The notes: generated by a model not told the origin, from the letters alone. DNA of 64,000 nt from Pseudomonas sediminis (GCF_039555755.1 NZ_CP154631.1:1674001-1738000); one strand, 5' to 3'; counted from the stretch's first letter, positions 39,207 to 48,158 are shown. Made by a program: numbers and translations.

Positions 39207-39905
39207 CTAGTTGCCGCCCTGCTCATCGATACGCAACTCCGGCAACGCCCTACCCGCCACCAGGCGCTCGTCGACCAGACGGATCACCGCCGCCTCGTCC
39301 TTGATGCCGTACCACTCGCCCTGTGGATAAAGGCTCGCGGTCGGCCCCAGGTCACAGGGAAACTGGCACTGGCTGCGGGTGATATGCACGCCGCCCTCGC
39401 ACTCCAGCTTGCCGGCGGCCTTGAGCCGCTGGCGCAAGGTTTTCCACAGGCCCAGCGCGCCCTTGCGCGTGCAGCGCGGGCCGTTGCACAGCAGCAGGCG
39501 CTGCGCATGCGGGGGAATCTGCGACCAGGCGTGGTGTTCCGGCACGCCTGGCACGTCGCTGCAGGGGATATGCGCTTCACGGCGTTCGAGCAACGCGCCC
39601 AGGCCATCGAGCCAGGCATCTTCCATGGCGCTGCAAACCACGAATACCTCGCTCCCGTTACCGCGTTCGGCGATGCACTCGCGCAGCCAGTCGCGGTGCG
39701 CGGCATCGGCGCGTGGCTCCAGATCGACCACCAGCAACGGGCGTGGCGCCTCGATGATGGCCTGCCAGAAGCCGTCCTGTTCCGTGTCATGCAGATGCGC
39801 TTCACCCAGCAGCGTTTCGATACGCTGTTGCAGACGCTCGGACGATGCACCACGCCCCAGGCCGGGGCCGATGAACAGGATGCGCGCGTAAGGGGCTTGG
39901 CTCAT
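39207..39905 (-). CDS. (2Fe-2S) ferredoxin-like protein of the cobalamin cluster
   Basis: About 232 residues. The N-terminal half resembles a CbiX/chelatase-like fold (ILFIGPGLGRGASSERLQQR) without obvious catalytic residues. The C-terminal half carries a thioredoxin-like ferredoxin pattern, LCNGPRCTRKG then RSQCQFPCDLGP, with Cys spacing suited to a 2Fe-2S cluster. Its place between cobK and the B12 uptake operon suggests a redox role in corrin synthesis or cobalt handling, which is inferred. GGAG precedes the ATG, and the riboswitch follows on the same strand about 100 bases beyond its stop. Confidence 0.82.
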   Translation of the reverse strand: MSQAPYARILFIGPGLGRGASSERLQQRIETLLGEAHLHDTEQDGFWQAIIEAPRPLLVVDLEPRADAAHRDWLRECIAERGNGSEVFVVCSAMEDAWLDGLGALLERREAHIPCSDVPGVPEHHAWSQIPPHAQRLLLCNGPRCTRKGALGLWKTLRQRLKAAGKLECEGGVHITRSQCQFPCDLGPTASLYPQGEWYGIKDEAAVIRLVDERLVAGRALPELRIDEQGGN

Positions 39906-39950
39906 GACAGTCTCCAAAAGGGCCGGCAGTCTAGCAGCGCAACGGCAAGC

Positions 39951-40003
39951 GTAGGGCGGGTGCACCCCGCCAGACCGGCGTTGGCGGGTTTCACCCGCCC
40001 TAC
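39951..40003. repeat. Palindromic intergenic repeat containing the cobK stop codon
   Basis: GTAGGGCGGGTGCACCCCGCC and its near-complement, with a short spacer. Same family as 6254-6308. The minus-strand GTAGGG end supplies the TAG that terminates cobK. Confidence 0.85.
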
Positions 40004-40719
40004 AGGGACAGCGCCTCGTACAGAGCGTCCAACTCCGCGAACTCACGCGTTACCGCCGGCAACTGCGGGCGACGCAACAGCAGCACCGGCAATCCAAGCT
40101 CACGGGCAACTTGCAACTTCGGCTCGGTGGACGCGCTGCCGCTGTTCTTGCTGATCAGCACGTCGCAACGCAGGCGGGCGAACAGGGCGCGCTCCTCGTC
40201 CAGCGAGAACGGTCCACGTGCACCTATGATCTCGGCGCGCGGCGGCGCCGGCTCGGCCTGCAGGCAGCGCACCGTCCAGTGCTGGTGCTCAGGAATTTCA
40301 TGCAGGTGCGTCAGTGGTTCGCGCCCGGAGGTGAAGAACGGCCGCTCGAACGGCGCCAGCGCGCGGGTCAGCTCATCCCAACCGTCCACTTCGCGCCAGT
40401 CGTCATCCGCGCCTGGCTGCCAGCCAGGGCGACGCAATGCCCAGCACGGCACGTCTGCGATTTCTGCGGCGCGAGCCGCGTTGTGGCTGATCTGCGCAGC
40501 GTACGGATGGGTCAAATCCAGCAGCAGCTCGATGCCTTCACTGGCGATAAAAGCTGCCAGGCCCTCGGCGCCACCGAAGCCGCCGACGCGCACGCGGCAG
40601 GCCAGGTCGTCCGGCACCCGGCCCAGACCTGCCAGGCTGTACACCGTCTCCGGGCCCAGCCGACGCGCCAGACGCAGCGCTTCGGTAGTGCCACCGAGCA
40701 GCAGGAGTCGCGCGCTCAC
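40000..40719 (-). CDS. cobK: Precorrin-6A reductase (CobK)
   Basis: 239 residues of the CobK/CbiJ family, which reduces precorrin-6A to dihydro-precorrin-6 with NADPH. Diagnostic segments are [16 protein letters not shown] at the N-terminus, [20 protein letters not shown] near 65, [12 protein letters not shown], and [20 protein letters not shown]. The start is GTG, overlapping the cobL stop by four bases, so the two are translated together. The cobL-cobK order is direct: no cbiD lies between them. Confidence 0.92.
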   Translation of the reverse strand: MSARLLLLGGTTEALRLARRLGPETVYSLAGLGRVPDDLACRVRVGGFGGAEGLAAFIASEGIELLLDLTHPYAAQISHNAARAAEIADVPCWALRRPGWQPGADDDWREVDGWDELTRALAPFERPFFTSGREPLTHLHEIPEHQHWTVRCLQAEPAPPRAEIIGARGPFSLDEERALFARLRCDVLISKNSGSASTEPKLQVARELGLPVLLLRRPQLPAVTREFAELDALYEALSL

Positions 40720-41918
40720 GGCTTGCGCACCATCAGCAGGGTAATCGGCAACGCCGCGCGCCAGGTGTCGAAGCCGCCCAGCGGCTGTGCCTGGGCCACG
40801 GTCAGACGCAGCAGTTCACCGCCATGCTGTTCACGGAAGGCGACCAGGGCCGCCTCACTCTGGATAGTCACGGCATTGGCCAGCAGACGCCCGCCCGGCT
40901 TGAGCGCGGCCCAACAATCATCGAGCACGCCTGGCACTGTGACGCCGCCGCCGATGAAGATCGCATCCGGCGCCGGCAGTCCATCCAGTGCTTCGGGCGC
41001 ATGTCCAGCGACCAGTTGCAGGCCGGGCACGCCGAGAGTATCGCGGTTCTGGCGGATATGCGCCTGACGCCCTTCGTCCGCCTCGATGGCGATGGCCCGG
41101 CAGGCCGGATGCGCGCGCATCCATTCGATGCCGATGGAGCCGCAACCGGCGCCGACATCCCACAGCAACTCGCCAGGCAGCGGCGCCAGCCGCGCCAGGG
41201 TGACCGCGCGCACGTCGCGCTTGGTCAGTTGCCCGTCGTGGCGGTAGGCGTCGTCCGGCAGGCCGCAGGTCGGTGGCAGCAGTTGCGCGCCGGCGTCGGC
41301 CAGGCACGCCACGGCCAGCAGATTGAGATCGGCACCGCGTGGCAGGTTCCAGCTCGCGGCCAGGCCCTCGATACGGCGCTCGTCAGGCCCGCCAAGGTGT
41401 TCCAGCAGGGTCAGGCAGCTGGCGCCGAAACCACGTGCGCACAAGGCTTCGGCGACCTGCGCAGGGGTGTCACCATCGGCGCTCAACACCAGCAGGCGCG
41501 TACCGGGATATAGCCGGGCATTGAGCGTGGCCAGCGGCCGGCCGACCAGGGAGACCACCTCAGCCTCCTGCAACGGCCAGCCCAGGCGCGCCGCCGCCAG
41601 CGACACCGAGGACGGCGCCGGCAATACCTGCAACTCGTCGGCCGGCACCTGGCGTGCCAAGCTGGCGCCGACGCCGTAGAACATCGGGTCGCCACTGGCC
41701 AGCACACACACCGCCTCGCCACGCTTCGCCAGCAGCGGTTGCAGGTCGAAGGGGCTCGGCCAGGTTTCCCGCTCGCCCGTGATACACGGTGGCAACAGCG
41801 CCAGCTGGCGCGGTGCACCGACAATACGCGTGGCCGCCAACAGTGCGCGGCGCGCGGCCTTGCCCAGGCCGGGATAGCCGTCTTCGCCGATGCCGACCAG
41901 GGTCAACCAGGGTTTCAT
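40716..41918 (-). CDS. cobL: Precorrin-6Y C5,15-methyltransferase, decarboxylating (CobL; CbiE-CbiT fusion)
   Basis: About 400 residues. The N-terminal CbiE domain (1-200) begins [20 protein letters not shown] and has the tetrapyrrole methylase segment [17 protein letters not shown]. The C-terminal CbiT domain (about 215-400) has the SAM motif [20 protein letters not shown] and [14 protein letters not shown]. It methylates C5 and C15 and removes the C12 acetate carboxyl. The upstream frame extends past the chosen ATG without similarity. Its promoter region abuts the cobG riboswitch in divergent orientation. Confidence 0.93.
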   Translation of the reverse strand: MKPWLTLVGIGEDGYPGLGKAARRALLAATRIVGAPRQLALLPPCITGERETWPSPFDLQPLLAKRGEAVCVLASGDPMFYGVGASLARQVPADELQVLPAPSSVSLAAARLGWPLQEAEVVSLVGRPLATLNARLYPGTRLLVLSADGDTPAQVAEALCARGFGASCLTLLEHLGGPDERRIEGLAASWNLPRGADLNLLAVACLADAGAQLLPPTCGLPDDAYRHDGQLTKRDVRAVTLARLAPLPGELLWDVGAGCGSIGIEWMRAHPACRAIAIEADEGRQAHIRQNRDTLGVPGLQLVAGHAPEALDGLPAPDAIFIGGGVTVPGVLDDCWAALKPGGRLLANAVTIQSEAALVAFREQHGGELLRLTVAQAQPLGGFDTWRAALPITLLMVRKP

Positions 41919-42030
41919 CCAATGTCCTCGCACAGGCCCGACGGACCGCCTGTCCGCGCTCGGGGCAAAGCGGGCATAATAGCGCCTTCGTCGGTGCCCT
42001 TGAGTCGATACGACTCAGTAAAGGGCCTAA

Positions 42031-42141
42031 GGAAACTCTGAAATAGTCGTCATTCCCGCGCAGGCGGGAATCCAGAATCTCAGTACCATCTGGGCTCCCG
42101 CCTTCGCGGGAGTGACGGTAAATGGCCATTTCAGAGTTTCC
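42031..42141. mobile_element. MITE-like element inside the riboswitch, copy 3
   Basis: Perfect 14-base terminal inverted repeats (GGAAACTCTGAAAT at the left). The interior has the hairpin pair of the GTCATTCCCGCGCAGGCGGG family, also seen at 18056-18152 and 30534-30603. No coding capacity. It sits just before the conserved AAGAGGGAAC. Confidence 0.85.
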
Positions 42142-42217
42142 CCAAGAGGGAACACGGTAAAACCGTGGCTGCCCCCGCAACTGTAAACAGCGAGTCCAAC
42201 GCAATCGGCCACTGGAA

Positions 42218-42359
42218 ACAGGCCGCTGAAAAACGTAAGCGAGGCAGGCAAGACAAGGCAAAAACGACCGAAAAAGCGCAGTTTACATGTTGTAAATGAG
42301 CATTTTGAGGCCGTTTTTAACGCCGTATTGCCAACGCAGATAGTTTTTCAACGGCCTGT
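42218..42359. mobile_element. Second MITE-like element inside the riboswitch
   Basis: Terminal inverted repeats of 17 bases with one mismatch (ACAGGCCGCTGAAAAAC at the left; complement of ACAGGCCGTTGAAAAAC at the right). The non-coding interior contains a TTTACATGTTGTAAA palindrome. Unrelated to the first element. It lies between the conserved CCACTGG and CGGGAAGGCG blocks. Confidence 0.85.
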
Positions 42360-42516
42360 ACCGGGAAGGCGCAGCGGATCAAGACCTGTCAGCCAGGAGA
42401 CCTGCCGACGAACGCTGGTCGCGAGTGCCAACATCGGGCGGGGTGTACCGATGCCATGGAGTCCCCTATGGGATTTCGCTGGTTCGGTCGCCGCGTCGTT
42501 ATCCACAGGTGACCGC

Positions 42517-43830
42517 TTGCCCACATCCGTCCGCCCTTCCGCCTGCCCCGGCCTGCTGCGCATCGTGCCTGCGCTGGACGGTGGCATCTGCCGCATCAAG
42601 CTGCCCGGCGGCGTGCTGCTCGGCACCCAGGCGCGGGCGATTGCCGAGGCAGCGCGGCAGCATGCCAGTGGCGTGCTGGAGCTGACCAACCGCAGCAACC
42701 TGCAGATTCGCGGCGTGCTGCCCGGTCAGGAAGCGCCGCTGATCGATGCCCTGCTCGCCGCTGGACTCGGCCCCCGGGTGGCCGCCGCCGATGACGTGCG
42801 CAACCTGATGCTCAGCCCCGCCGCCGGCCTCGACCCGCAGGCGCGGATGGACGTGCGTCCGCTGGCCAACCAATTGCTCGACCTGCTGCAGGACACCCCG
42901 GCGCTGCATGCCCTGTCACCCAAGTTCGCCCTGCAACTGGACGGCGGCGAAGCCCTGGCCATGCGCGAACACCCCCACGACCTGTGGCTGACCGCCGAGG
43001 ACGACCAGCACCTGCTGCTGGGCCTGGCCGGCTGCCCCTTTGAGGCGCCTCTGGCGCGCATCGAGGCGACCCAGGCAGTCGAGCTGGTACGCCAGCTCCT
43101 GCTGCTGTTCCTCGAACTGGCGACTCCCGAGCAATCTCGCATGCGCCAGTTGCTGCAACAGATCCCAGTCGACGAACTGCTGCAACGTCTGCAGACGCGC
43201 CTGCATTTTCCCTTGCAACCGGTGCCGGTCAATTGGCAGCCCAGCGCGACGCTCATGCGCCCACCGGCAGGTATTTATCCACAAGCACAGAGAAGCCTGT
43301 GCATGGTCGCAGCCGGCGCTCAGTTGGGCCGTCTGCATGCAGAGCAACTCCTCGCCCTCGCCGATCTGAGCGAGCGGCATGGCGACGGCGAGCTGCGCCT
43401 AACCCCCTGGCAAGGCGTGCTGCTAGGCAATGTGGCGGAGCAAAAGGCCGACAAATTGCTGGTCGCGCTGGGTGAACTGGGCCTGTTGAACCATGCCGAC
43501 GAGCCACTGCTTGGTCTGGTCGCCTGCACCGGCTCGGCGGCCTGCGCGCGCGGCCTGGCCGATAGCAAACACCACGCCCTGCACCTGGCAGAGTTGCTGC
43601 ACGAAAGCGGTGCCCGCCCGCAGGTGCATCTCAGCGCCTGCCCGCGCAGTTGCGCCAGCGCCCGCGTGCAGCCCTATACCCTGCTGGCCAGCACGCCCGA
43701 CCACTACCAGCTCTATCAACGCACGCCCGAGGCGCCCGGCTTTGGCCTCCTACTGGTGCCAGCCATGACCATCGACGAAGCCGGCGCCTGGTTCGCCCGC
43801 CAACACCCCGCAGGAACCCCCGATGCTTGA
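42517..43830 (+). CDS. cobG: Precorrin-3B synthase (CobG)
   Basis: About 437 residues of the sulphite/nitrite reductase-like family; CobG oxidises precorrin-3A to precorrin-3B with oxygen, which marks the aerobic pathway. The N-terminal half has CPGLLRIVPALDGGICRIKL. The 4Fe-4S/sirohaem-type cysteines are in ACTGSAACARG and LSACPRSCAS. The start is uncertain: TTG at 42517 follows AGGTGA at good spacing and gives the usual N-terminus; an ATG at 42451 would add 22 residues. First gene after the interrupted riboswitch; overlaps cobH by eight bases. Confidence 0.9.
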   Translation: MPTSVRPSACPGLLRIVPALDGGICRIKLPGGVLLGTQARAIAEAARQHASGVLELTNRSNLQIRGVLPGQEAPLIDALLAAGLGPRVAAADDVRNLMLSPAAGLDPQARMDVRPLANQLLDLLQDTPALHALSPKFALQLDGGEALAMREHPHDLWLTAEDDQHLLLGLAGCPFEAPLARIEATQAVELVRQLLLLFLELATPEQSRMRQLLQQIPVDELLQRLQTRLHFPLQPVPVNWQPSATLMRPPAGIYPQAQRSLCMVAAGAQLGRLHAEQLLALADLSERHGDGELRLTPWQGVLLGNVAEQKADKLLVALGELGLLNHADEPLLGLVACTGSAACARGLADSKHHALHLAELLHESGARPQVHLSACPRSCASARVQPYTLLASTPDHYQLYQRTPEAPGFGLLLVPAMTIDEAGAWFARQHPAGTPDA

Positions 43831-44449
43831 TTACATCCGCGACGGCCAGGAAATCTACCGCCGCTCCTTCGCCACCATCCGCGCCGAGGCCAACCTCAAC
43901 GGCATTCCCGCCGACCTGGAAAAACTCGCCGTGCGGGTGATCCACGCCTGCGGCATGGTCGATGTGGTGGAGGACCTGCGCTTCTCCCCCGGTGCTGGCG
44001 CCGCTGGCCGAGCAGCGCTGCTGGCCGGTGCGCCGATCCTCTGCGATGCGCGCATGGTCGCCGAGGGCATCACCCGCCCGCGCCTGCCGGCTAACAACCA
44101 AGTGATCTGTACCCTGCACGACGCCGGCGTACCGGAGCTGGCCCGCGAAGTCGGCAACACCCGCTCGGCGGTGGCCCTGGAGCACTGGCGCGAGCATCTG
44201 GAAGGCAGCGTGGTGGTGATCGGCAATGCGCCCACCGCGCTGTTCTACCTGCTGGAAATGCTCGATGCGGGCGCACCCAAGCCGGCGCTGATCATCGGTA
44301 TGCCGGTGGGCTTTATCGGCGCGGCGGAATCCAAGGATGCCCTGGCCGCAGACAGCCGTGGCGTGCCCTACGTGATCGTCCGTGGTCGCCGCGGCGGCAG
44401 CGCCATGGCAGTGGCGGCAGTCAACGCCCTCGCCTCGGAGGTGGAGTGA
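43823..44449 (+). CDS. cobH: Precorrin-8X methylmutase (CobH)
   Basis: 208 residues, full length. CobH moves the C11 methyl group to C12, converting precorrin-8X to hydrogenobyrinate. The N-terminus [20 protein letters not shown] and the catalytic His segment [17 protein letters not shown] are characteristic, as is [15 protein letters not shown] and the [13 protein letters not shown] segment. It overlaps cobG upstream and cobI downstream (TGATG), so cobG-cobH-cobI form one translationally coupled unit. Confidence 0.95.
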   Translation: MLDYIRDGQEIYRRSFATIRAEANLNGIPADLEKLAVRVIHACGMVDVVEDLRFSPGAGAAGRAALLAGAPILCDARMVAEGITRPRLPANNQVICTLHDAGVPELAREVGNTRSAVALEHWREHLEGSVVVIGNAPTALFYLLEMLDAGAPKPALIIGMPVGFIGAAESKDALAADSRGVPYVIVRGRRGGSAMAVAAVNALASEVE

Positions 44450-45189
44450 TGGCTGGCCGTCTGCTTGGTCTGGGCGTCGGCCCCGGCGACCCCGAGCTGC
44501 TTACCCTCAAGGCGCTGCGCCTGCTGAAATCGGCGCCCGTGGTGGCCTATTTCGTGGCCAAGGCCAAGCACAATGCCGGCCATGGCGGTAATGCCTTCAG
44601 CATCATTGAGGAACATCTGGACGCCGCCCAGCAGCGCCTGCCGCTGGTCTACCCGGTGACCACCGAGAAGCTCGCCCCGCCGCTGTCCTACGAGGATGTG
44701 ATCGCCGACTTCTACGACACCTGCGCGCAGCAGATCGCCCAATTGCTGGACGCCGGCCAGGACGTGGCGGTGATCTGCGAAGGCGACCCGTTCTTCTACG
44801 GCTCCTACATGTACCTGCACGACCGCCTGGCCGAGCGCTACGAGGTGGAAGTGGTGCCCGGCGTGTGCTCGATGCTCGGCTGCGCCTCGGTGCTGGGCAC
44901 GCCGCTGGTCTACCGCAACCAGAGCTTGAGCGTGCTCTCCGGCGTGCTGCCGGAAGACGAACTGGAACAGCGCCTGCGCGACGCCGAAGCGGCGGTTGTG
45001 ATGAAGCTCGGGCGCAACTTCGACAAGGTGCGCCGCGTGCTGCGCAAGCTCGGCCTGGACGACCGCGCCCATTACGTCGAGCGCGCGACCATGGCCAGCC
45101 AGAAGATAGTGCCGCTGGACGAGGTGGAGCCGATGGATTCGCCGTACTTCTCCATGATTCTGGTGCCCGGCCAGAAATGGCGGGGGTGA
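44449..45189 (+). CDS. cobI: Precorrin-2 C20-methyltransferase (CobI)
   Basis: About 246 residues of the tetrapyrrole methylase family using SAM to methylate C20 of precorrin-2. Motifs are [20 protein letters not shown] at the N-terminus, [16 protein letters not shown] near 105 and [20 protein letters not shown]. The ATG overlaps the cobH stop by one base; a GTG one codon earlier is also open. The gene is followed by a 234-base gap with two palindromic repeats before cobJ. Confidence 0.94.
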   Translation: MAGRLLGLGVGPGDPELLTLKALRLLKSAPVVAYFVAKAKHNAGHGGNAFSIIEEHLDAAQQRLPLVYPVTTEKLAPPLSYEDVIADFYDTCAQQIAQLLDAGQDVAVICEGDPFFYGSYMYLHDRLAERYEVEVVPGVCSMLGCASVLGTPLVYRNQSLSVLSGVLPEDELEQRLRDAEAAVVMKLGRNFDKVRRVLRKLGLDDRAHYVERATMASQKIVPLDEVEPMDSPYFSMILVPGQKWRG

Positions 45190-45211
45190 AGCGCACGACA
45201 TTCTTTTCTCC

Positions 45212-45303
45212 CCTCTCCCGCTTGCGGGAGAGGGGCCGGGGGAGAGGGTCTAACCGGCAACTCCGAATCGCCTGAGCCACCCTCTCCCATAAATGGGAGA
45301 GTG
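45212..45303. repeat. CCCCTCTCCC-type palindromes between cobI and cobJ
   Basis: CCCCTCTCCCGCTTGCGGGAGAGGGG and a second, shorter relative (ACCCTCTCCCATAAATGGGAGAG) lie within about 90 bases. They are related to 18010-18038. Confidence 0.7.
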
Positions 45304-45359
45304 AGCAGTCCGTGCACTGAGGAGGCAGTTCATTTATCTCAGCACACAGGACTCAGACC

Positions 45360-45411
45360 GTAGCCCGGATGCAATCCGGGAAACCCATTCCCCGGATTGC
45401 ATCCGGGCTAC
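45360..45411. repeat. Perfect 21-base inverted repeat just upstream of cobJ
   Basis: Arms at 45360-45380 and 45391-45411 are exact complements (start GTAGCCCGGATGCAATCC) with a 10-base loop. It ends 12 bases before the cobJ ATG, and its last bases run into the AGGA ribosome site. Confidence 0.85.
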
Positions 45412-45423
45412 AGGATTTACCGC

Positions 45424-47079
45424 ATGAACATCGTCATCCTCGGCGCCAGTGCGCTGGCCACTGCACAACGTCTCAAGGCGCTTTATCCACAGGCGGAGAT
45501 CCACGGCCTGCGCGGGCGTGCCGACGGCGCCGAGCGCCATTACGACGAGTTCGGCGAGCACCTGCGCACCCTGTATCGCGCCGGTCAGCCGCTGGTGGTG
45601 TTGTGCGCCGCCGGGATCGTCATCCGCAGCCTTGCCGCGCTATTGGCCGAGAAAGGCGCCGAGCCGCCGGTGCTGGCCCTGGCAGAGGATGGCAGCGCCG
45701 TGGTGCCGCTGCTCGGTGGCCTGGCTGGGGTCAACCGCCTGGCCCGCGAGATCGCCGCGCACCTGGGTGTGACGCCGGCCATCACCACCAGCGGCGAGCT
45801 GCGCTTCGGCACCTGTCTGCTGGAACCACCGGCCGGCTACGCGCTGGCCGACCTACAACAAGGCAAGCGCTTCGTCAGCGACCTGCTCGGCGGCGAGACG
45901 GTCCGCATCGAAGGCCAGGCGCCCTGGCTGGAATCCGCGCTGTTGCCTGTGGATAACGCTGCCGATCGTGTAATCCACATCACCCCGCAGGCACGCCCAG
46001 CGCAGCCGGACGAACTGCTGATCCACCCGCGCAGCGCCGCCGCGCTGATCGAACGCCCCGTCACCGACCTGCCGGCTCGCCTGCACCAAGCGCTGAGCAA
46101 CGCCAACCTGGCGCCACAAGCGCTGGCCGTGCTGCTGGCGGACAAAAGCTGGATGGCCAACGCCGAACTGCACGCCACCGCCGCCGAGTTGAAGCTGCCA
46201 CTGCGCTTTATCCACAGCACATCCGAGCTACCGCCCGAGCACCATGCCAGCGACGGCCTGCGCCTGCTGCTGAGTGAACAACCGCTGGATATCGAACGCC
46301 TCGGCCAGCGCCGTGGCCGCCTCAGCGTGGTCGGCCTCGGCCCCGGCGCCGCCGAACATATGACGCCCGCCGTGCGCCGTGCCCTCGACGAAGCCGAAGA
46401 CCTGCTCGGCTACGACACCTACGTGAAAATGGCCGGCCCGCTGCGCGCCGATCAATGCGTGCATCCCAGCGACAACCGCGAGGAGCTGCAGCGCGCCGCC
46501 CACGCCTTCGAACTGGCCGCCAGCGGCCGGCGGGTGGTGATGATCTCCTCGGGCGACCCCGGCGTGTTCGCCATGGCCGCTGCCGTAATGGAGGCGCTGG
46601 AAAACCCGCAAAGCGAGACCTGGCAAGGCGTCGAACTGGAGGTACTGCCGGGCGTTTCCGCCGCCCTGGCTACCGCCGCCAAGGCCGGCGCGCCGCTGGG
46701 TCACGACTTCTGCCTGATATCCCTGTCCGACAACCTCAAGCCCTGGGCAGTGATCGAAAAGCGCCTGGAGCACGCCGCCATCGCCGATCTGGCCATGGCC
46801 TTCTACAACCCGATCTCCAAGTCGCGCCCCTGGCAGCTCGGCCGCGCGCTGGAGTTGCTGCGCCAGCACCGCACGCCAGAAACGCTGGTGGTGCTCGGCC
46901 GCGATATCGGCCGCCCGGCCGAAGCGCTGCGCACCCTCACCCTCGGCGAGCTGACGCCGGAGCTGGTCGATATGCGCACCCTGGTGATCATCGGCTCCAG
47001 TCAGACCCACCGTTTCCCCCGCGCCGATGGCGGCGAGTGGGTGTATACACCGCGCAGTTACCCGGATATCGAGTCATGA
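45424..47079 (+). CDS. cobJ: CbiG-domain / precorrin-3B C17-methyltransferase fusion (CobJ)
   Basis: 551 residues in two parts. The N-terminal third resembles CbiG: VVLCAAGIVIRSLAALLAEK and PLLGGLAGVNRLAREIAAHL, then a CobE/CbiG_C-like segment near 225-275 with LLADKSWMANAELHA. The C-terminal half (about 300-545) is the CobJ methylase, which methylates C17 and contracts the ring: LSVVGLGPGAAEHMTPAVRR, MISSGDPGVFAMAAAV, LPGVSAALATAAKAGAPLGH, MAFYNPISKSRPWQ. It is in the same direction as cobG-H-I but separated by repeats. The start ATG follows AGGA. Confidence 0.93.
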   Translation: MNIVILGASALATAQRLKALYPQAEIHGLRGRADGAERHYDEFGEHLRTLYRAGQPLVVLCAAGIVIRSLAALLAEKGAEPPVLALAEDGSAVVPLLGGLAGVNRLAREIAAHLGVTPAITTSGELRFGTCLLEPPAGYALADLQQGKRFVSDLLGGETVRIEGQAPWLESALLPVDNAADRVIHITPQARPAQPDELLIHPRSAAALIERPVTDLPARLHQALSNANLAPQALAVLLADKSWMANAELHATAAELKLPLRFIHSTSELPPEHHASDGLRLLLSEQPLDIERLGQRRGRLSVVGLGPGAAEHMTPAVRRALDEAEDLLGYDTYVKMAGPLRADQCVHPSDNREELQRAAHAFELAASGRRVVMISSGDPGVFAMAAAVMEALENPQSETWQGVELEVLPGVSAALATAAKAGAPLGHDFCLISLSDNLKPWAVIEKRLEHAAIADLAMAFYNPISKSRPWQLGRALELLRQHRTPETLVVLGRDIGRPAEALRTLTLGELTPELVDMRTLVIIGSSQTHRFPRADGGEWVYTPRSYPDIES

Positions 47080-47106
47080 TCCTCTCTGCCGCTGTCATCC
47101 CTATTC

Positions 47107-47181
47107 CGTAGGAGCGTCGCCCCGGCGCGAAGCAATTGCAGCCGGCTATTCGCCACATTCGCCGCGAGGCGCGGCTCCTAC
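47107..47181. repeat. REP pair containing the stop codon of the GlxA-type regulator
   Basis: CGTAGGAGCGTCGCCCCGGCG and an inverted GCGAGGCGCGGCTCCTAC face each other across about 40 bases. On the minus strand the GTAGGAG end supplies the TAG that closes the regulator gene. It also lies just after the cobJ stop, so it may end both transcripts. Confidence 0.8.
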
Positions 47182-48158
47182 AACGCGCCGCCCTGACGGC
47201 GGAAGGCGCCAGGCGCAACACCGAAGCGCTGGCGGAACAGCTTGCCCAGGTGACTGGCATCGCTGACGCCGATCTCGTCGGCAAGTTGCGCCAGGCTGTG
47301 GCTGGAGTTGAGCAGACGCCAGCGCACATGTTGCAGGCGTAGCTCATTCCAGTATTCGCGCGCGCTCATGCCCTGGCTGGCCTGAAACAGGCGATCGAGC
47401 TGACGCCGGCTGATGCCGACACTGGCCGCCAGCTGCTCGATGCCATCGGCACTGGCCAGGCCGTGGCGCATCAGGGCGATGGCGCGGTCTACATGGCGCT
47501 CGCCGCTCGATGTCGTGTGCAACGAGCGCAGCGCGTGCTGGCCGCTGCGCGTTTCGTCCACCAGCATATCGGCCAAGCCCTTGAGCGCCCGTGCCCGGCC
47601 GCTGCCCTGAGCCAGCAGTTCCACCGCCAGATCGATGGCTGCGGTGCCGCCGGCGCAGGAAATCCGCGCACCATCAAGGCAATACAGACGCTCGCGAGCC
47701 AGGCGCAGCTGCGGAAAGCTGGCGCGAAATTCCGCTTCATGGCGCCAGTGCACCGCCACCCGATAACCGTCGAGCAGGCCGCAGGCGGCGAGCAGGAAGC
47801 TGGCATTGTCGATCGCCACCAGCTTCACCCCAGCGCGAGCTGCGCGACGCAGCAGCTGCTGATAGGTCGGCGCCAGCGCGGCGGTGGCCTGCGCGTTGCG
47901 CCCGCCGAACAGCACCAGATAGTCGAAGTCAGCCAGATCGAGTTGCTCGGGTGTGGCCTCGATCCGCAGCGCAGCACCGCTGCTGGACAGCACATGCCCT
48001 GGTTGCAGGCCGAGAATCGTCCAGGTGCAGTAACGTTGGCGACTGTAGTCCTCGTCGTCGGCGCTAAAACGCAACTTGTCGAGAAAGCCACCAAACGGCA
48101 GCAGGGCGAACTGCGGCAGGGGCAACAGGAGAAAACGCAGGTCGGGGCTTTCGGCCAT
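47178..48158 (-). CDS. GlxA-type AraC regulator with DJ-1/PfpI-like domain
   Basis: About 326 residues. The N-terminal amidotransferase-like domain (about 5-175) has FDYLVLFGGRNAQATA and VAIDNASFLLAACGLLDGYR, the region where a nucleophile Cys would sit. The C-terminal AraC DNA-binding domain (about 215-320) has IEQLAASVGISRRQLDRLFQ and LAQLADEIGVSDASHLGKLF. Such regulators often control quaternary amine or amino-acid catabolism. The divergent LysE-type exporter gene, 94 bases away, is the obvious candidate target. An in-frame extension upstream of the ATG looks non-coding. Confidence 0.88.
   Translation of the reverse strand: MAESPDLRFLLLPLPQFALLPFGGFLDKLRFSADDEDYSRQRYCTWTILGLQPGHVLSSSGAALRIEATPEQLDLADFDYLVLFGGRNAQATAALAPTYQQLLRRAARAGVKLVAIDNASFLLAACGLLDGYRVAVHWRHEAEFRASFPQLRLARERLYCLDGARISCAGGTAAIDLAVELLAQGSGRARALKGLADMLVDETRSGQHALRSLHTTSSGERHVDRAIALMRHGLASADGIEQLAASVGISRRQLDRLFQASQGMSAREYWNELRLQHVRWRLLNSSHSLAQLADEIGVSDASHLGKLFRQRFGVAPGAFRRQGGAL

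Larger units (their letters stand above)
41987..42412 (+). promoter_or_regulatory. Cobalamin riboswitch of the cobG operon, interrupted by two inserted elements
   Basis: The closing stem TTCGTCGG / CCGACGAA lies at the two ends. Conserved parts appear in the right order: GGTGCC with a hairpin, AAGAGGGAAC, ACGGT/ACCGT stem, the core GCTGCCCCCGCAACTGTAAA, CCACTGG, CGGGAAGGCG, and the B12 box AGCCAGGAGACCTGCC. The total is 426 bases instead of the usual roughly 170-200. The excess is exactly two palindromic elements of 111 and 142 bases. Removing them leaves about 173 bases of normal layout. Confidence 0.88.
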
